Source: Pseudomonadota bacterium
Lineage (GTDB): Bacteria; Myxococcota_A; Polyangia; Haliangiales; Haliangiaceae
NCBI GenBank assembly: GCA_022360315.1
Contig: JAKSDA010000135.1
Span: forward strand, 1 to 44,623
Direction of reading: 5' to 3'
DNA length: 44,623 bases
A program made the translations under genes and the position numbers. The notes below the pieces were generated by a model that saw nothing but the letters and a program-made list of their open reading frames with translations, searched no databases and had not been told where the DNA came from. Positions 36,666-44,623 of this stretch are shown in pieces (position 1 is the first letter of the stretch; each line of letters begins with the position of its first letter).

Positions 36666-39600
36666 ATGTCCTCTATTGCTCCGCATCGGGCAGCGCCAAA
36701 TGGGCACACAACGCCATACCCGCGCGACAAATGCATTCACGAGTTGTTCTCCGAGTGGGTTAAACGGACGCCAGAGCGGATAGCACTGACAGATCTCAAC
36801 CGGTCCGTCTCATATCGAGAAGTCGACGCCAAAGCGAATCAATTGGCCCATCAACTCCGTCGACTCGGGGTAGACCGCGACGTGCCGGTTGCCGTTTGCG
36901 CCGAGCGTTCAGCAAATCTGATCACCTGCTTATTGGCAGTGCTGAAGGCCGGAGGAGCTTATTTACCATTAGATACGATGGCTCCAGTCGAACGGATCGC
37001 ACTCATGCTGGACGATGCCAGCCCGGCTGTCTTTCTCGGGGAAGAGCAGTTTGCGGAAAAGCTCTCTCACTTTGAGGGAGCTTTCATCCGTATTGATGAT
37101 GCCCTGGCCAACACAAATCACTGCCCAACGCCACCGGTCGACCATACCCGCGCGACGGATCTGGCATATATCATGTACACGTCCGGCTCGACGGGACGGC
37201 CCAAGGCAGTATGCGTGCCGCACCGGGCTGTCGTACGTCTGGTTCGCGAAAATAACTTTGCTCCATTTCGGCAAACAGAGACATGGATGCAATTCACTCC
37301 CTTCTGGTTCGATCCTTCGACAATCGAGATCTGGGGGGCGCTGTTGAATGGCGCGCATTTGGTCGTATGTCCGCCCCACGTACAATCGGCGCCCGAGGTG
37401 GCCAACTTCATTCGAGATAGCGGTATTACCAGTGCAGTATTGATAACCGCCCTGTTTGAAACCGTGACCCGGACGGCGCTACACGGTCTCGCCGGCCTCG
37501 AGCTACTCATCGTGGGTGGCGAGGCCCTGCCGCCAGAGGGCGCGCGGAGATTCCTTGCCGCCTGTCCCGGGGCTCGCCTGGTCAACGGATACGGCCCGAC
37601 CGAGAATGCCACGGTTACGACCTTCCACACTGTGACCGAAGCAGACCTGGACAGTCCTTCAATACCCATTGGCAAGCCCATCTCCAATACCCGTGTGTAC
37701 GTGCTGGACGCGCAATTGCAACCGGTTGGCCCCGGTGAATGCGGCGAGTTATGCGCCGCAGGTGATGGCCTGGCCCGCGGCTATCTCAATCGCCCCGAAG
37801 AGAATGCCGAGCGATTTGTGGCTGCACCACATCTGTCCGAGCCGGTATTGTATCGGACCGGCGACCTGGTACGAAGGCGTCACGATGGCGTCCTGCAATT
37901 TCACGGCCGCCTTGACAGTCAGGTCAAAATCGGCGGATACCGCATTGAGCCGAGTGAAGTGGAGGCGGCACTGGCACGGCACGAAAACGTGCACGAGGCG
38001 GCGGTCGCGGTACGGACTGACGCCAACCAACGCAGGCGACTGGTCGCCTACGTTGTGACCGAGCCCAGGCGGGTTGCCAACAGCTCCGAGTTGCGGCGCT
38101 TTTTGCAACGCAGCTTGCCCCCCTATATGATTCCCGACTTTTATGTGGCGGTGGATCAACTTCCGCTCACCCGCAACGGCAAACTGGACCGCGACGCATT
38201 ACCAGAGGTGGGGCGAGTTGCAACAGGGGTGAGTGCGGCATTTCACGATGCGCGCACAGAAGTACAGGAACAGCTGGTCGACCTGTGGACCGAGGCGTTT
38301 GACATGGATGAAGTGGGCATTGCCGACGACTTCACCGAGCTCGGTGGGGACTCCCTGCTGGCGGCGGAACTGGTCGGCAAAGTCAATACGCAATTCGATG
38401 TATCCATCAACAGCTCGGAGCTTCTCTCGGCCGGGACCATTGCCAATCTGGCCGACGACATAAGCTGCCGGGCAGAACACCCGACCGGCGTGACATTGCG
38501 ATCGGTGCCGCGCAATGCGCCCATTCCGCTCTCGTCTGCACAACAGCGCATCTATTTTGTCGCGCAACAACTGGACGATATTCCCCTCTACAACCAGTCG
38601 GTCACGGTGACCTCATCGGGCCCGATCTCGGCAACTGCGCTGGAACGGGCCCTGCAATATCTGGTCGTGCGACACCAAGTGCTGAGGTCCACGATCCATC
38701 TCGATGACAGTGGGCAACCCCATCAGATCATCGGCGAACCGCGTGGTTTGCACCTCCCGGTTGTCGACCTCCGGCTACTGCAATCGGCGCAGGAGCGCGA
38801 GGACGAGGCGCGTCGCTGTGCCCGGGAAATGCTGCGAAAGCCGTTCCGAATCGCCGAAGACCTCATGATGAGGGGCTTGCTGGTCCATATCGACGCCGAC
38901 ACGTCGCGACTTTATCTGGCATTTCATCATATCGCGAGTGACGGGCGCTCCATCGCCGGTATCCTGCGTCGAGAGTTACCGGCTGTATACGCTTGTTTTG
39001 CATCGGGACGAGAGCCCGACCTCGCCGCGCCATCGATTCAATACGCAGACTACGCGGTCTGGCAGCGTCGGGTCCTGGCACAAACCGATCTATCTGTGCG
39101 GCTGATGTACTGGCAGAAAATTCTCGATGGCGCTGAACAATCCCATTTGCCCGGCGATCGGCCACGGCCGCCGCAGCCGCGCTTTCAAGGTCGTTCTCAC
39201 TACATACAGCTGCCGGCACGGCTATGGCACGCAGTCCAGTCGGTGGCGAGGCAAAACCGCGCGACACCGTTTGTGACCCTGTTGTCGGCGTTTCTGACCC
39301 TTGTCCACCGCTATACCGGCAAATCAGACCTGCTGGTCGGCACCATCCACGACGAACGAAACCATCCCGCCCTGGCAGATGTATTCGGCCACTTTGCCAA
39401 CCCCTTGCCGCTGCGCGCCGAGCTGTCCGGGCATCTCACCTTTACCGAGGTCCTCGATCGGGTCACTCTCATCCTGCACGGCGCACAGCGCAACGAATTG
39501 CCGCTGGACGTGCTGGTCCATCAGCTCAACCGGGAACGCAGCCAGCGCACGCCCCTGGTCTCCCTGATGTTCGCGATGATTCCGCCATGCCCCGAGGTCG

Positions 39601-42600
39601 GCGACGGTTGGCTATTTGACCAATGCGACCTCGACAGCGGCACCTCGAAGTTCGATCTCACGGTCAGCGTCGAGCAATGGCTCGGCAGCGCAAGAGTTCG
39701 CTTCGAGTACGATACCGATCTCTTTGATGCCGAAACCATCGAACGACTGGCCGGCCACTATCAAACCCTGATCGAGAATGCGGTGGCCGATCCCCGACGC
39801 CCAGTCAAGGCCATCGAGTACATACCGGCCGCGGAGATGGAACAGTTGATGGGCTGGGGGGATATACGGGCCGAATTCCCCGTCGAGGAGACCATTCACC
39901 AGCGATTCGCCGCGCAGGCCAGGCGCACCCCCGATGCCATCGCGGTGGTCGACGGCGACGGGAGACGATCGCTGACCTATGGCCAGCTGGACGCGGTATC
40001 TTCGCAGCTCGCTCGATACCTTCAGAGCCGGGGAATTGGCCCTGCGACTACGGTCGGGTTGTGCATGGAGCGGGGCGTCGACCTGGTCGCGGCTATTCTC
40101 GCCATTCTGAAGGCAGGCGCGATCTATGTGCCGCTGGACACCCACTATCCAGCAGCCAGGCTCTCGTTCATTATCGACGATGCAGCGGTAACGCTCGTGG
40201 TCACCCATTCATCCCTTCTATCGCGTCTTGACACCACCGTGACCACTCTGTGTGTCGACCGCGAGTGGGATGCGCTCGGGCCATATCCCCATACCGCTCC
40301 CCCGGTCGAAACCGGCCCCGATAGCGCTGCCTATATCATCTATACCTCGGGTTCCACCGGACGCCCCAAAGGTGTTGTGGTGAACCACGCCAACGTCGTA
40401 CGTCTCCTGGCCGCCACCGATGAGTGCTTTCAGTTCGATGACCGCGACGTCTGGTGTCTCTTCCATTCGATTAACTTCGACTTTTCGGTGTGGGAACTGT
40501 TCGGGGCACTGCTTTACGGAGGCCGGTTGGTCGTGGTGCCTCACGCGACCAGCAGAATCCCCGACGCGTTTTACCGATTGTTATGCCAACACGGCGTCAC
40601 CGTGCTGTGCCAGACTCCATCGGCATTTCACCAGTTGAGTCTGGCCGAGGAGCACGTTGCCGGCGATTGTGGACTTCGCCTGCGCTACGTGATCTTTGGC
40701 GGCGAGGCCCTCGAGCCATCGGCCTTGCGGCCATTTTTCGAGCGCCACAGCGATCGAGTTGCCGAGTTCATCAACATGTACGGGATCACCGAGACCACGG
40801 TTCACGTCACCTATCGCCCAATACGCCGGGCCGATGTCGAGGTCGCCGGGGTCAGCTCGATCGGTCGTCCCATTGCCGACCTCGAAGTGCGCCTCCTCGA
40901 TCAATACCAGCAGCCGGTACCGATCGGGATTCCCGGCGAAATTCACGTCGGTGGCGCCGGTCTGGCCACCGGGTACTTGAATTTGCCCGACCTCACGGCG
41001 GAGCGCTTTGTACCCCATCCCATGGCGCCAGACAGTGGGCGTCGTCTCTATCGCTCGGGCGATCTGGCTCGCTATTTGGCAAACGGCGATATGCAATACC
41101 TCGGCCGCCTCGACCATCAAGTCAAAATTCGCGGTTTCCGTATCGAGCTGGGCGAAATCGAGCGGGCGCTCGTCGCCCATCCAGCGATAAGCGAAGCAGT
41201 GGTTGTCTGTGTGGCCGACAGCGAGACCGACAAACGTCTGTGGGCCTACGTGGTTGCTCGCGAGCAAAACATCGCGCATGGCGACCTGCGAGCGTTTTTG
41301 GCGTCGCGCCTGCCCGATTACATGCTGCCGGCGGGATTCGTCGCCATGGCGGCCTTGCCATTGACCGCACATGGCAAGGTCGATCGCGGGGCATTGCCGC
41401 CACCGGCAGCCGAAACGCGCCTCTCTGCAACCGGCAACGAGCAGCCAGAGACGGAATACGAGCGGCGTTTGTGCGAACTATGGGCCGGTCATTTGCGCGT
41501 CGACGGGATCGGCGTGAGCGACGATTTTTTCTCCCTGGGCGGGCATTCAATGCTGGGAGTTTCGCTGTGTTTCGATATCCAGCAGCGCTTCGATTTGCCG
41601 CTCGACACCGCCGGGTACCTTCTGCGCGGGCTCTTGCAGCACTCCAATATCAGGCGGTATGCAGCCTGGTTGACCGAGTTCGTCCGCCACCACAAAGAAC
41701 TGCCCGACCGCGAGCAGGTCGATTTCTTTGCCGAGGCGCAGCTCGACCCCTCGATCGAGATCGCATCCGCCACAGCGCACGAGGCAGGGCAGTTTTCCGA
41801 TGTCCTGCTCACCGGCGCGACCGGGTTTTTGGGGGCAGGGCTATTGCAGACTCTGTTGCGCCGCACCGCGGCGCGAATTCACTGTCTGGTCCGGGCACGT
41901 GATCTCGCCCGGGCGTGGGCTCGCCTCGACAAGGCGATGGACGAGTTTCCCCTGTCCACACCGGATCCGAGCTGGAAAGACCGGATCATCCCGATCCCGG
42001 GCGATCTCTCGCAACCGCTATTGGGACTGTCCCGGCCCGAGTTCGACGCCGTGGCCGGGTCTGTCGATTTGATCCTGCACAACGGTGCCCGGGTCAATTT
42101 CGTCTATCCCTACTCTGCCCTGCGGGATGTAAACGTCGGCGGGACCGAGGAGATCATCCGTCTGGCCAGCCTCGGTCGCGCCACACCCGTGCACTACATA
42201 TCAACGCTGTCCGTCCCGGCTTCACTGCAATTCCAGGGGGTCACACAAGTGGGCGAAGATGACCCGGTCACCGATCCGACCGACATGTACAACGGTTACC
42301 TGGAGAGCAAATGGGTGTCCGAACAGATGCTCCTCGCAGCGCATCGACAGGGCCTCCCGGTCAGTATTTATCGCCCGAAAGATGTCTCTGGACACAGCGC
42401 TACCGGCCGGTGGCGGGTCCGTGGTGGGTTCTTGCCGAGTATTCTTCACGCCATGGCTGATCTCGGGGCCGCTCCGGTGAATTTTCTCTGCATCGATATG
42501 CAGCCGGTCGACCACGTGAGCGAGGCGATCGTGCATATGGTGTCGACCCAGGAGGCCACGGGCACGATCTATCATCTGACCAATTCATGGGCTGACGGTC

Positions 42601-42980
42601 TGGAGCGGGTCATCCAGCGAATGGGTGCTGCGGGCTATCCGATCGAGCGCTGCGCGTATGACGATTGGTGCGAAAGGCTCAAACGTTACGTCATCGAGCG
42701 TCCCGATGCGCCGATCAGCCCGTTCGCGCCGCTATACCTCGAACAGATCGACCGCGGCATCGCGGTGATCGAGACACATTTCGCGGGCCGTCTGCCGCAA
42801 TTCGATAACCGGAATACTCGACAGGCCATGGCCGGCGCCGGCCTTCCGCATGCACCGATGGACGACGCACTCATCGACCTCTATATCGCTCATTTTGTCG
42901 ACTCCGGTTTCTTCCCATCTCCGCACAACACCTATGCAAAGATGATAGTGCAAGCGCATGAACGAGCACTCAGTGCTTGA
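36666..42980 (+). CDS. dimodular NRPS, A-T-C-A-T-reductase
   Basis: 2104 residues from ATG 36666 (ribosome site AAGGAG). Domains: A1 (~20-520; YTSGSTGRPK near 167, NGYGPTENATVTTF, C-terminal Lys in NGKLDR); T1 (GGDSLL, Ser ~561); C (HHIASDG ~753, intact HHxxxDG); A2 (YTSGSTGRPKG ~1225, NMYGITETTVHV); T2 (LGGHSML ~1625); terminal thioester reductase (LLTGATGFLG ~1715, YNGYLESK with the Tyr/Lys pair ~1875). There is no starter C domain, so A1-T1 loads the first residue and the product is a dipeptide released as aldehyde or alcohol. Specificity read by eye: A2 gives DFWCIGMVHK, one change from the threonine code DFWNIGMVHK; A1 gives DPIVIGGTVK, partly like the valine code. Same architecture as AusA (pyrazinones). 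No MbtH gene seen. Confidence 0.93.
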   Translation: MSSIAPHRAAPNGHTTPYPRDKCIHELFSEWVKRTPERIALTDLNRSVSYREVDAKANQLAHQLRRLGVDRDVPVAVCAERSANLITCLLAVLKAGGAYLPLDTMAPVERIALMLDDASPAVFLGEEQFAEKLSHFEGAFIRIDDALANTNHCPTPPVDHTRATDLAYIMYTSGSTGRPKAVCVPHRAVVRLVRENNFAPFRQTETWMQFTPFWFDPSTIEIWGALLNGAHLVVCPPHVQSAPEVANFIRDSGITSAVLITALFETVTRTALHGLAGLELLIVGGEALPPEGARRFLAACPGARLVNGYGPTENATVTTFHTVTEADLDSPSIPIGKPISNTRVYVLDAQLQPVGPGECGELCAAGDGLARGYLNRPEENAERFVAAPHLSEPVLYRTGDLVRRRHDGVLQFHGRLDSQVKIGGYRIEPSEVEAALARHENVHEAAVAVRTDANQRRRLVAYVVTEPRRVANSSELRRFLQRSLPPYMIPDFYVAVDQLPLTRNGKLDRDALPEVGRVATGVSAAFHDARTEVQEQLVDLWTEAFDMDEVGIADDFTELGGDSLLAAELVGKVNTQFDVSINSSELLSAGTIANLADDISCRAEHPTGVTLRSVPRNAPIPLSSAQQRIYFVAQQLDDIPLYNQSVTVTSSGPISATALERALQYLVVRHQVLRSTIHLDDSGQPHQIIGEPRGLHLPVVDLRLLQSAQEREDEARRCAREMLRKPFRIAEDLMMRGLLVHIDADTSRLYLAFHHIASDGRSIAGILRRELPAVYACFASGREPDLAAPSIQYADYAVWQRRVLAQTDLSVRLMYWQKILDGAEQSHLPGDRPRPPQPRFQGRSHYIQLPARLWHAVQSVARQNRATPFVTLLSAFLTLVHRYTGKSDLLVGTIHDERNHPALADVFGHFANPLPLRAELSGHLTFTEVLDRVTLILHGAQRNELPLDVLVHQLNRERSQRTPLVSLMFAMIPPCPEVGDGWLFDQCDLDSGTSKFDLTVSVEQWLGSARVRFEYDTDLFDAETIERLAGHYQTLIENAVADPRRPVKAIEYIPAAEMEQLMGWGDIRAEFPVEETIHQRFAAQARRTPDAIAVVDGDGRRSLTYGQLDAVSSQLARYLQSRGIGPATTVGLCMERGVDLVAAILAILKAGAIYVPLDTHYPAARLSFIIDDAAVTLVVTHSSLLSRLDTTVTTLCVDREWDALGPYPHTAPPVETGPDSAAYIIYTSGSTGRPKGVVVNHANVVRLLAATDECFQFDDRDVWCLFHSINFDFSVWELFGALLYGGRLVVVPHATSRIPDAFYRLLCQHGVTVLCQTPSAFHQLSLAEEHVAGDCGLRLRYVIFGGEALEPSALRPFFERHSDRVAEFINMYGITETTVHVTYRPIRRADVEVAGVSSIGRPIADLEVRLLDQYQQPVPIGIPGEIHVGGAGLATGYLNLPDLTAERFVPHPMAPDSGRRLYRSGDLARYLANGDMQYLGRLDHQVKIRGFRIELGEIERALVAHPAISEAVVVCVADSETDKRLWAYVVAREQNIAHGDLRAFLASRLPDYMLPAGFVAMAALPLTAHGKVDRGALPPPAAETRLSATGNEQPETEYERRLCELWAGHLRVDGIGVSDDFFSLGGHSMLGVSLCFDIQQRFDLPLDTAGYLLRGLLQHSNIRRYAAWLTEFVRHHKELPDREQVDFFAEAQLDPSIEIASATAHEAGQFSDVLLTGATGFLGAGLLQTLLRRTAARIHCLVRARDLARAWARLDKAMDEFPLSTPDPSWKDRIIPIPGDLSQPLLGLSRPEFDAVAGSVDLILHNGARVNFVYPYSALRDVNVGGTEEIIRLASLGRATPVHYISTLSVPASLQFQGVTQVGEDDPVTDPTDMYNGYLESKWVSEQMLLAAHRQGLPVSIYRPKDVSGHSATGRWRVRGGFLPSILHAMADLGAAPVNFLCIDMQPVDHVSEAIVHMVSTQEATGTIYHLTNSWADGLERVIQRMGAAGYPIERCAYDDWCERLKRYVIERPDAPISPFAPLYLEQIDRGIAVIETHFAGRLPQFDNRNTRQAMAGAGLPHAPMDDALIDLYIAHFVDSGFFPSPHNTYAKMIVQAHERALSA

Positions 42981-43006
42981 CCGGCGTCGCTGCGGTACGC
43001 AGAGAC

Positions 43007-44230
43007 TCACTTCTGCACATCCCATTCGACGGGCAGATGGGTGAGTTTACCGATTTGCATTGTCATTTCATACGTGGGTTTGAATCCGGCTTGCATGCGC
43101 AGATTGGGCAGGCGCTCGAGCAAGACTTCCAGCGTGAGCCGGGCTTGCATGCGGGCCAGCGGCGCGCCAACACAGTAGTGGATTCCGTGGCCGAAGCCCA
43201 GATGGCTCTTGGGCTCGGGCCGGTCGAGATCGAGTTCCAGCGGCCTGGGATATTTCGCTTCGTCCCAATTACCAGACCGGTAGGCCAAAAAGACCCAGGA
43301 ATCTTTTGGAATCGTCACGCCTGCGATATCGACGTCGGTGGTGGTTTTTCGCGGTACCACATTCATGATGCCCAACCTGATCGACTCTTCGATCACGTGA
43401 CCGGCGAGCTCTGGCTCGTCGCGCAGCCTCTGCACCAGCCCGGGCGTGGTCAAGACGTGTAGCATCATCTGCGAAACGCCGTAACACGTCGGCTCATGAC
43501 CTGCGAGCGCAGCTGCAATGAGTTCACCGACGATCTGTTCGTGGCTGAGCGCGTTTTCTCCATCCACACGAGCCTGTATGAGATCGGTTGTATAGTCGTC
43601 TCTGGGGTTGCGCCGGCGATCTTCGATCATACCCTCACAATAGGTCTGCAGCGATGCAAACGCACGCGCCCGCACGATCTGCTCTTCGACCGGAATCCCC
43701 GGTGTAACCAGCATGAAATAATTCGCCGCAGCGCCATCGAATCGATCGATCTCTTCGCGGGGAACCCCGACCAGATCGCAAATGGTGAGCAGTGCCAGTG
43801 GGTAGGTAAAATCATTGATCAGGTCGGTCTGCCCCTTATCCGCGAATGCATCGACGAATTCATGGGCACTGTCCCTGATGATGGGCTCCAGTGTGGCGAT
43901 GCGTTTGGGAGAAAAGGCCTGGTTGACCAGTGCACGAGTTCTGGTATGGACCGGGGGGTCTGATGCAAACAAAGTTCTCATGCCCGGACACCCTTGCTCC
44001 AGTTCGTATTGAACTTCGGGTGCCAGATCGGCCAGGTTCACATGGACGTTGGAGGCCGAGGAAAATTTATCTGGGGACTTGGTGGCTTGAATCAGGGCTT
44101 CGTAACTACAGATAACCCAGCCATCGTATTTGGGGCTATAAAAGACAGGTTCATCCCGTCGTGCTCGGGCAAAAAAATCGCAGGAGTCTGCGTCGAGCAT
44201 GTCGTATTCGTCGCCAATCCCTTTGGCCAT
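43007..44230 (-). CDS. cytochrome P450
   Basis: 407 residues from ATG 44230 with AAGGAG upstream. Soluble bacterial class: no membrane anchor. The I-helix oxygen-activation motif is AALAGHEPTCYG (Glu in place of the usual Asp, then Pro-Thr). The K-helix is EESIRLG (ExxR) and the heme-binding loop is LGFGHGIHYCVGAPLARMQ with the axial Cys. Such enzymes hydroxylate or couple small molecules and need a ferredoxin and reductase, not found here. It is convergent with the NRPS (26 bases between stops), so it is a plausible but unproven tailoring enzyme; the opposite orientation means separate transcription. Confidence 0.93.
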   Translation of the reverse strand: MAKGIGDEYDMLDADSCDFFARARRDEPVFYSPKYDGWVICSYEALIQATKSPDKFSSASNVHVNLADLAPEVQYELEQGCPGMRTLFASDPPVHTRTRALVNQAFSPKRIATLEPIIRDSAHEFVDAFADKGQTDLINDFTYPLALLTICDLVGVPREEIDRFDGAAANYFMLVTPGIPVEEQIVRARAFASLQTYCEGMIEDRRRNPRDDYTTDLIQARVDGENALSHEQIVGELIAAALAGHEPTCYGVSQMMLHVLTTPGLVQRLRDEPELAGHVIEESIRLGIMNVVPRKTTTDVDIAGVTIPKDSWVFLAYRSGNWDEAKYPRPLELDLDRPEPKSHLGFGHGIHYCVGAPLARMQARLTLEVLLERLPNLRMQAGFKPTYEMTMQIGKLTHLPVEWDVQK

Positions 44231-44623
44231 GGCGGTTCTCCTTATGCAGTGGGCAATGGAAACAATGTGCGATACCGATGTTGCTGCGCGGCTTCGAACA
44301 ATCTACCACGAACTCTCCAGTCGTAGAGTGAGAGCAGGCGGATGCGAGAGACCTGCGCGGTATGCCTGCGGCGTGCGGCTCCGGTCGTTTGCCACATCGT
44401 CCTGGCCAGCTACGGCCTCGCCACGATGCCGTGATGAATGATGCGGGCTAGCTGGTGCCTGCCCCGAAATGCCTTGTTCGTGTGAGAGCCGGCTAAAAAC
44501 AGTATTCTGGCGCACGGATGCCCTTGGCGCTGCGACGTGGTTCTTGGCGCATCGGGATTACAAGGGCACTGATTTTTGTAATCCAGAAGGACAGAGACCG
44601 AAATCGGAACGGCGGTTGGCAGA
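44231..44623. other. region upstream of the P450 gene, no gene seen
   Basis: Nearly 400 bases at the window end without a trusted coding frame. It contains an inverted repeat ggattacaa/ttgtaatcc (44555-44563 and 44576-44584, 12-base loop) that may be an operator or hairpin for a gene beyond the window. The P450 promoter should lie near 44240-44300. Confidence 0.4.

Overview
The window looks like chromosomal DNA of a GC-rich deltaproteobacterium, most likely a myxobacterium. The reasons are four Hanks-type Ser/Thr kinases in 44 kb, a kinase fused to an ATPase module, a Cys-rich repeat lipoprotein of the kind common in myxobacteria, a DUF4157 (eCIS-type) effector, large regulatory fusions and two natural-product loci. 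The genus cannot be fixed from the sequence; a Nannocystineae/Haliangium-like organism would fit (inference).

Layout. 1-819: 3' end of a fatty-acid desaturase. 1097-4439: ECF sigma factor overlapping a very large zinc-finger anti-sigma/FecR-like fusion with carboxypeptidase-regulatory-like repeats; it ends in a ~165-bp palindrome. 4648-7712 (-): TPR Ser/Thr kinase broken by an apparent one-base deletion at its DFG motif. 7898-11678 (+): the most interesting locus. It holds a borosin-type peptide backbone N-methyltransferase, a short acidic precursor made of five 19-residue repeats, and three TPR proteins in tight translational coupling. 11712-13328 (-): DUF302 lipoprotein, a small ORF and a DoxX protein. 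13673-16133 (-): DUF4157 effector with a cell-wall-hydrolase-like C-terminus, overlapping a small lipoprotein that may be its immunity protein. 16470-17690 (-): class V aminotransferase. 17864-18253 (+): Cys-rich lipoprotein. 18350-21379 (-): 1009-residue Cys-rich repeat lipoprotein. 21499-26434 (-): kinase-nSTAND membrane protein followed by a membrane-anchored TPR protein. 26608-32433 (-): form II CO-dehydrogenase-like operon coxS-L-M-D-E. 32694-35743 (-): two further Ser/Thr kinases. 36666-42980 (+): dimodular NRPS with architecture A-T-C-A-T-reductase. 43007-44230 (-): cytochrome P450 convergent with the NRPS.

How the genes work together. The 7.9-11.7 kb operon reads as a split-borosin RiPP pathway: the enzyme is followed at once by a multi-core substrate, then three paralogous TPR proteins that could scaffold or recognise it. 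The NRPS has the same domain order as AusA-type synthetases, which release dipeptide aldehydes that cyclise to pyrazinones; the neighbouring P450 could tailor the product. The coxSLMDE genes form one molybdenum hydroxylase unit with its maturation ATPase and VWA partner. The sigma/anti-sigma pair, the kinases and the lipoproteins are envelope-sensing and signalling genes. No rRNA, tRNA, transposase or CRISPR array is visible.
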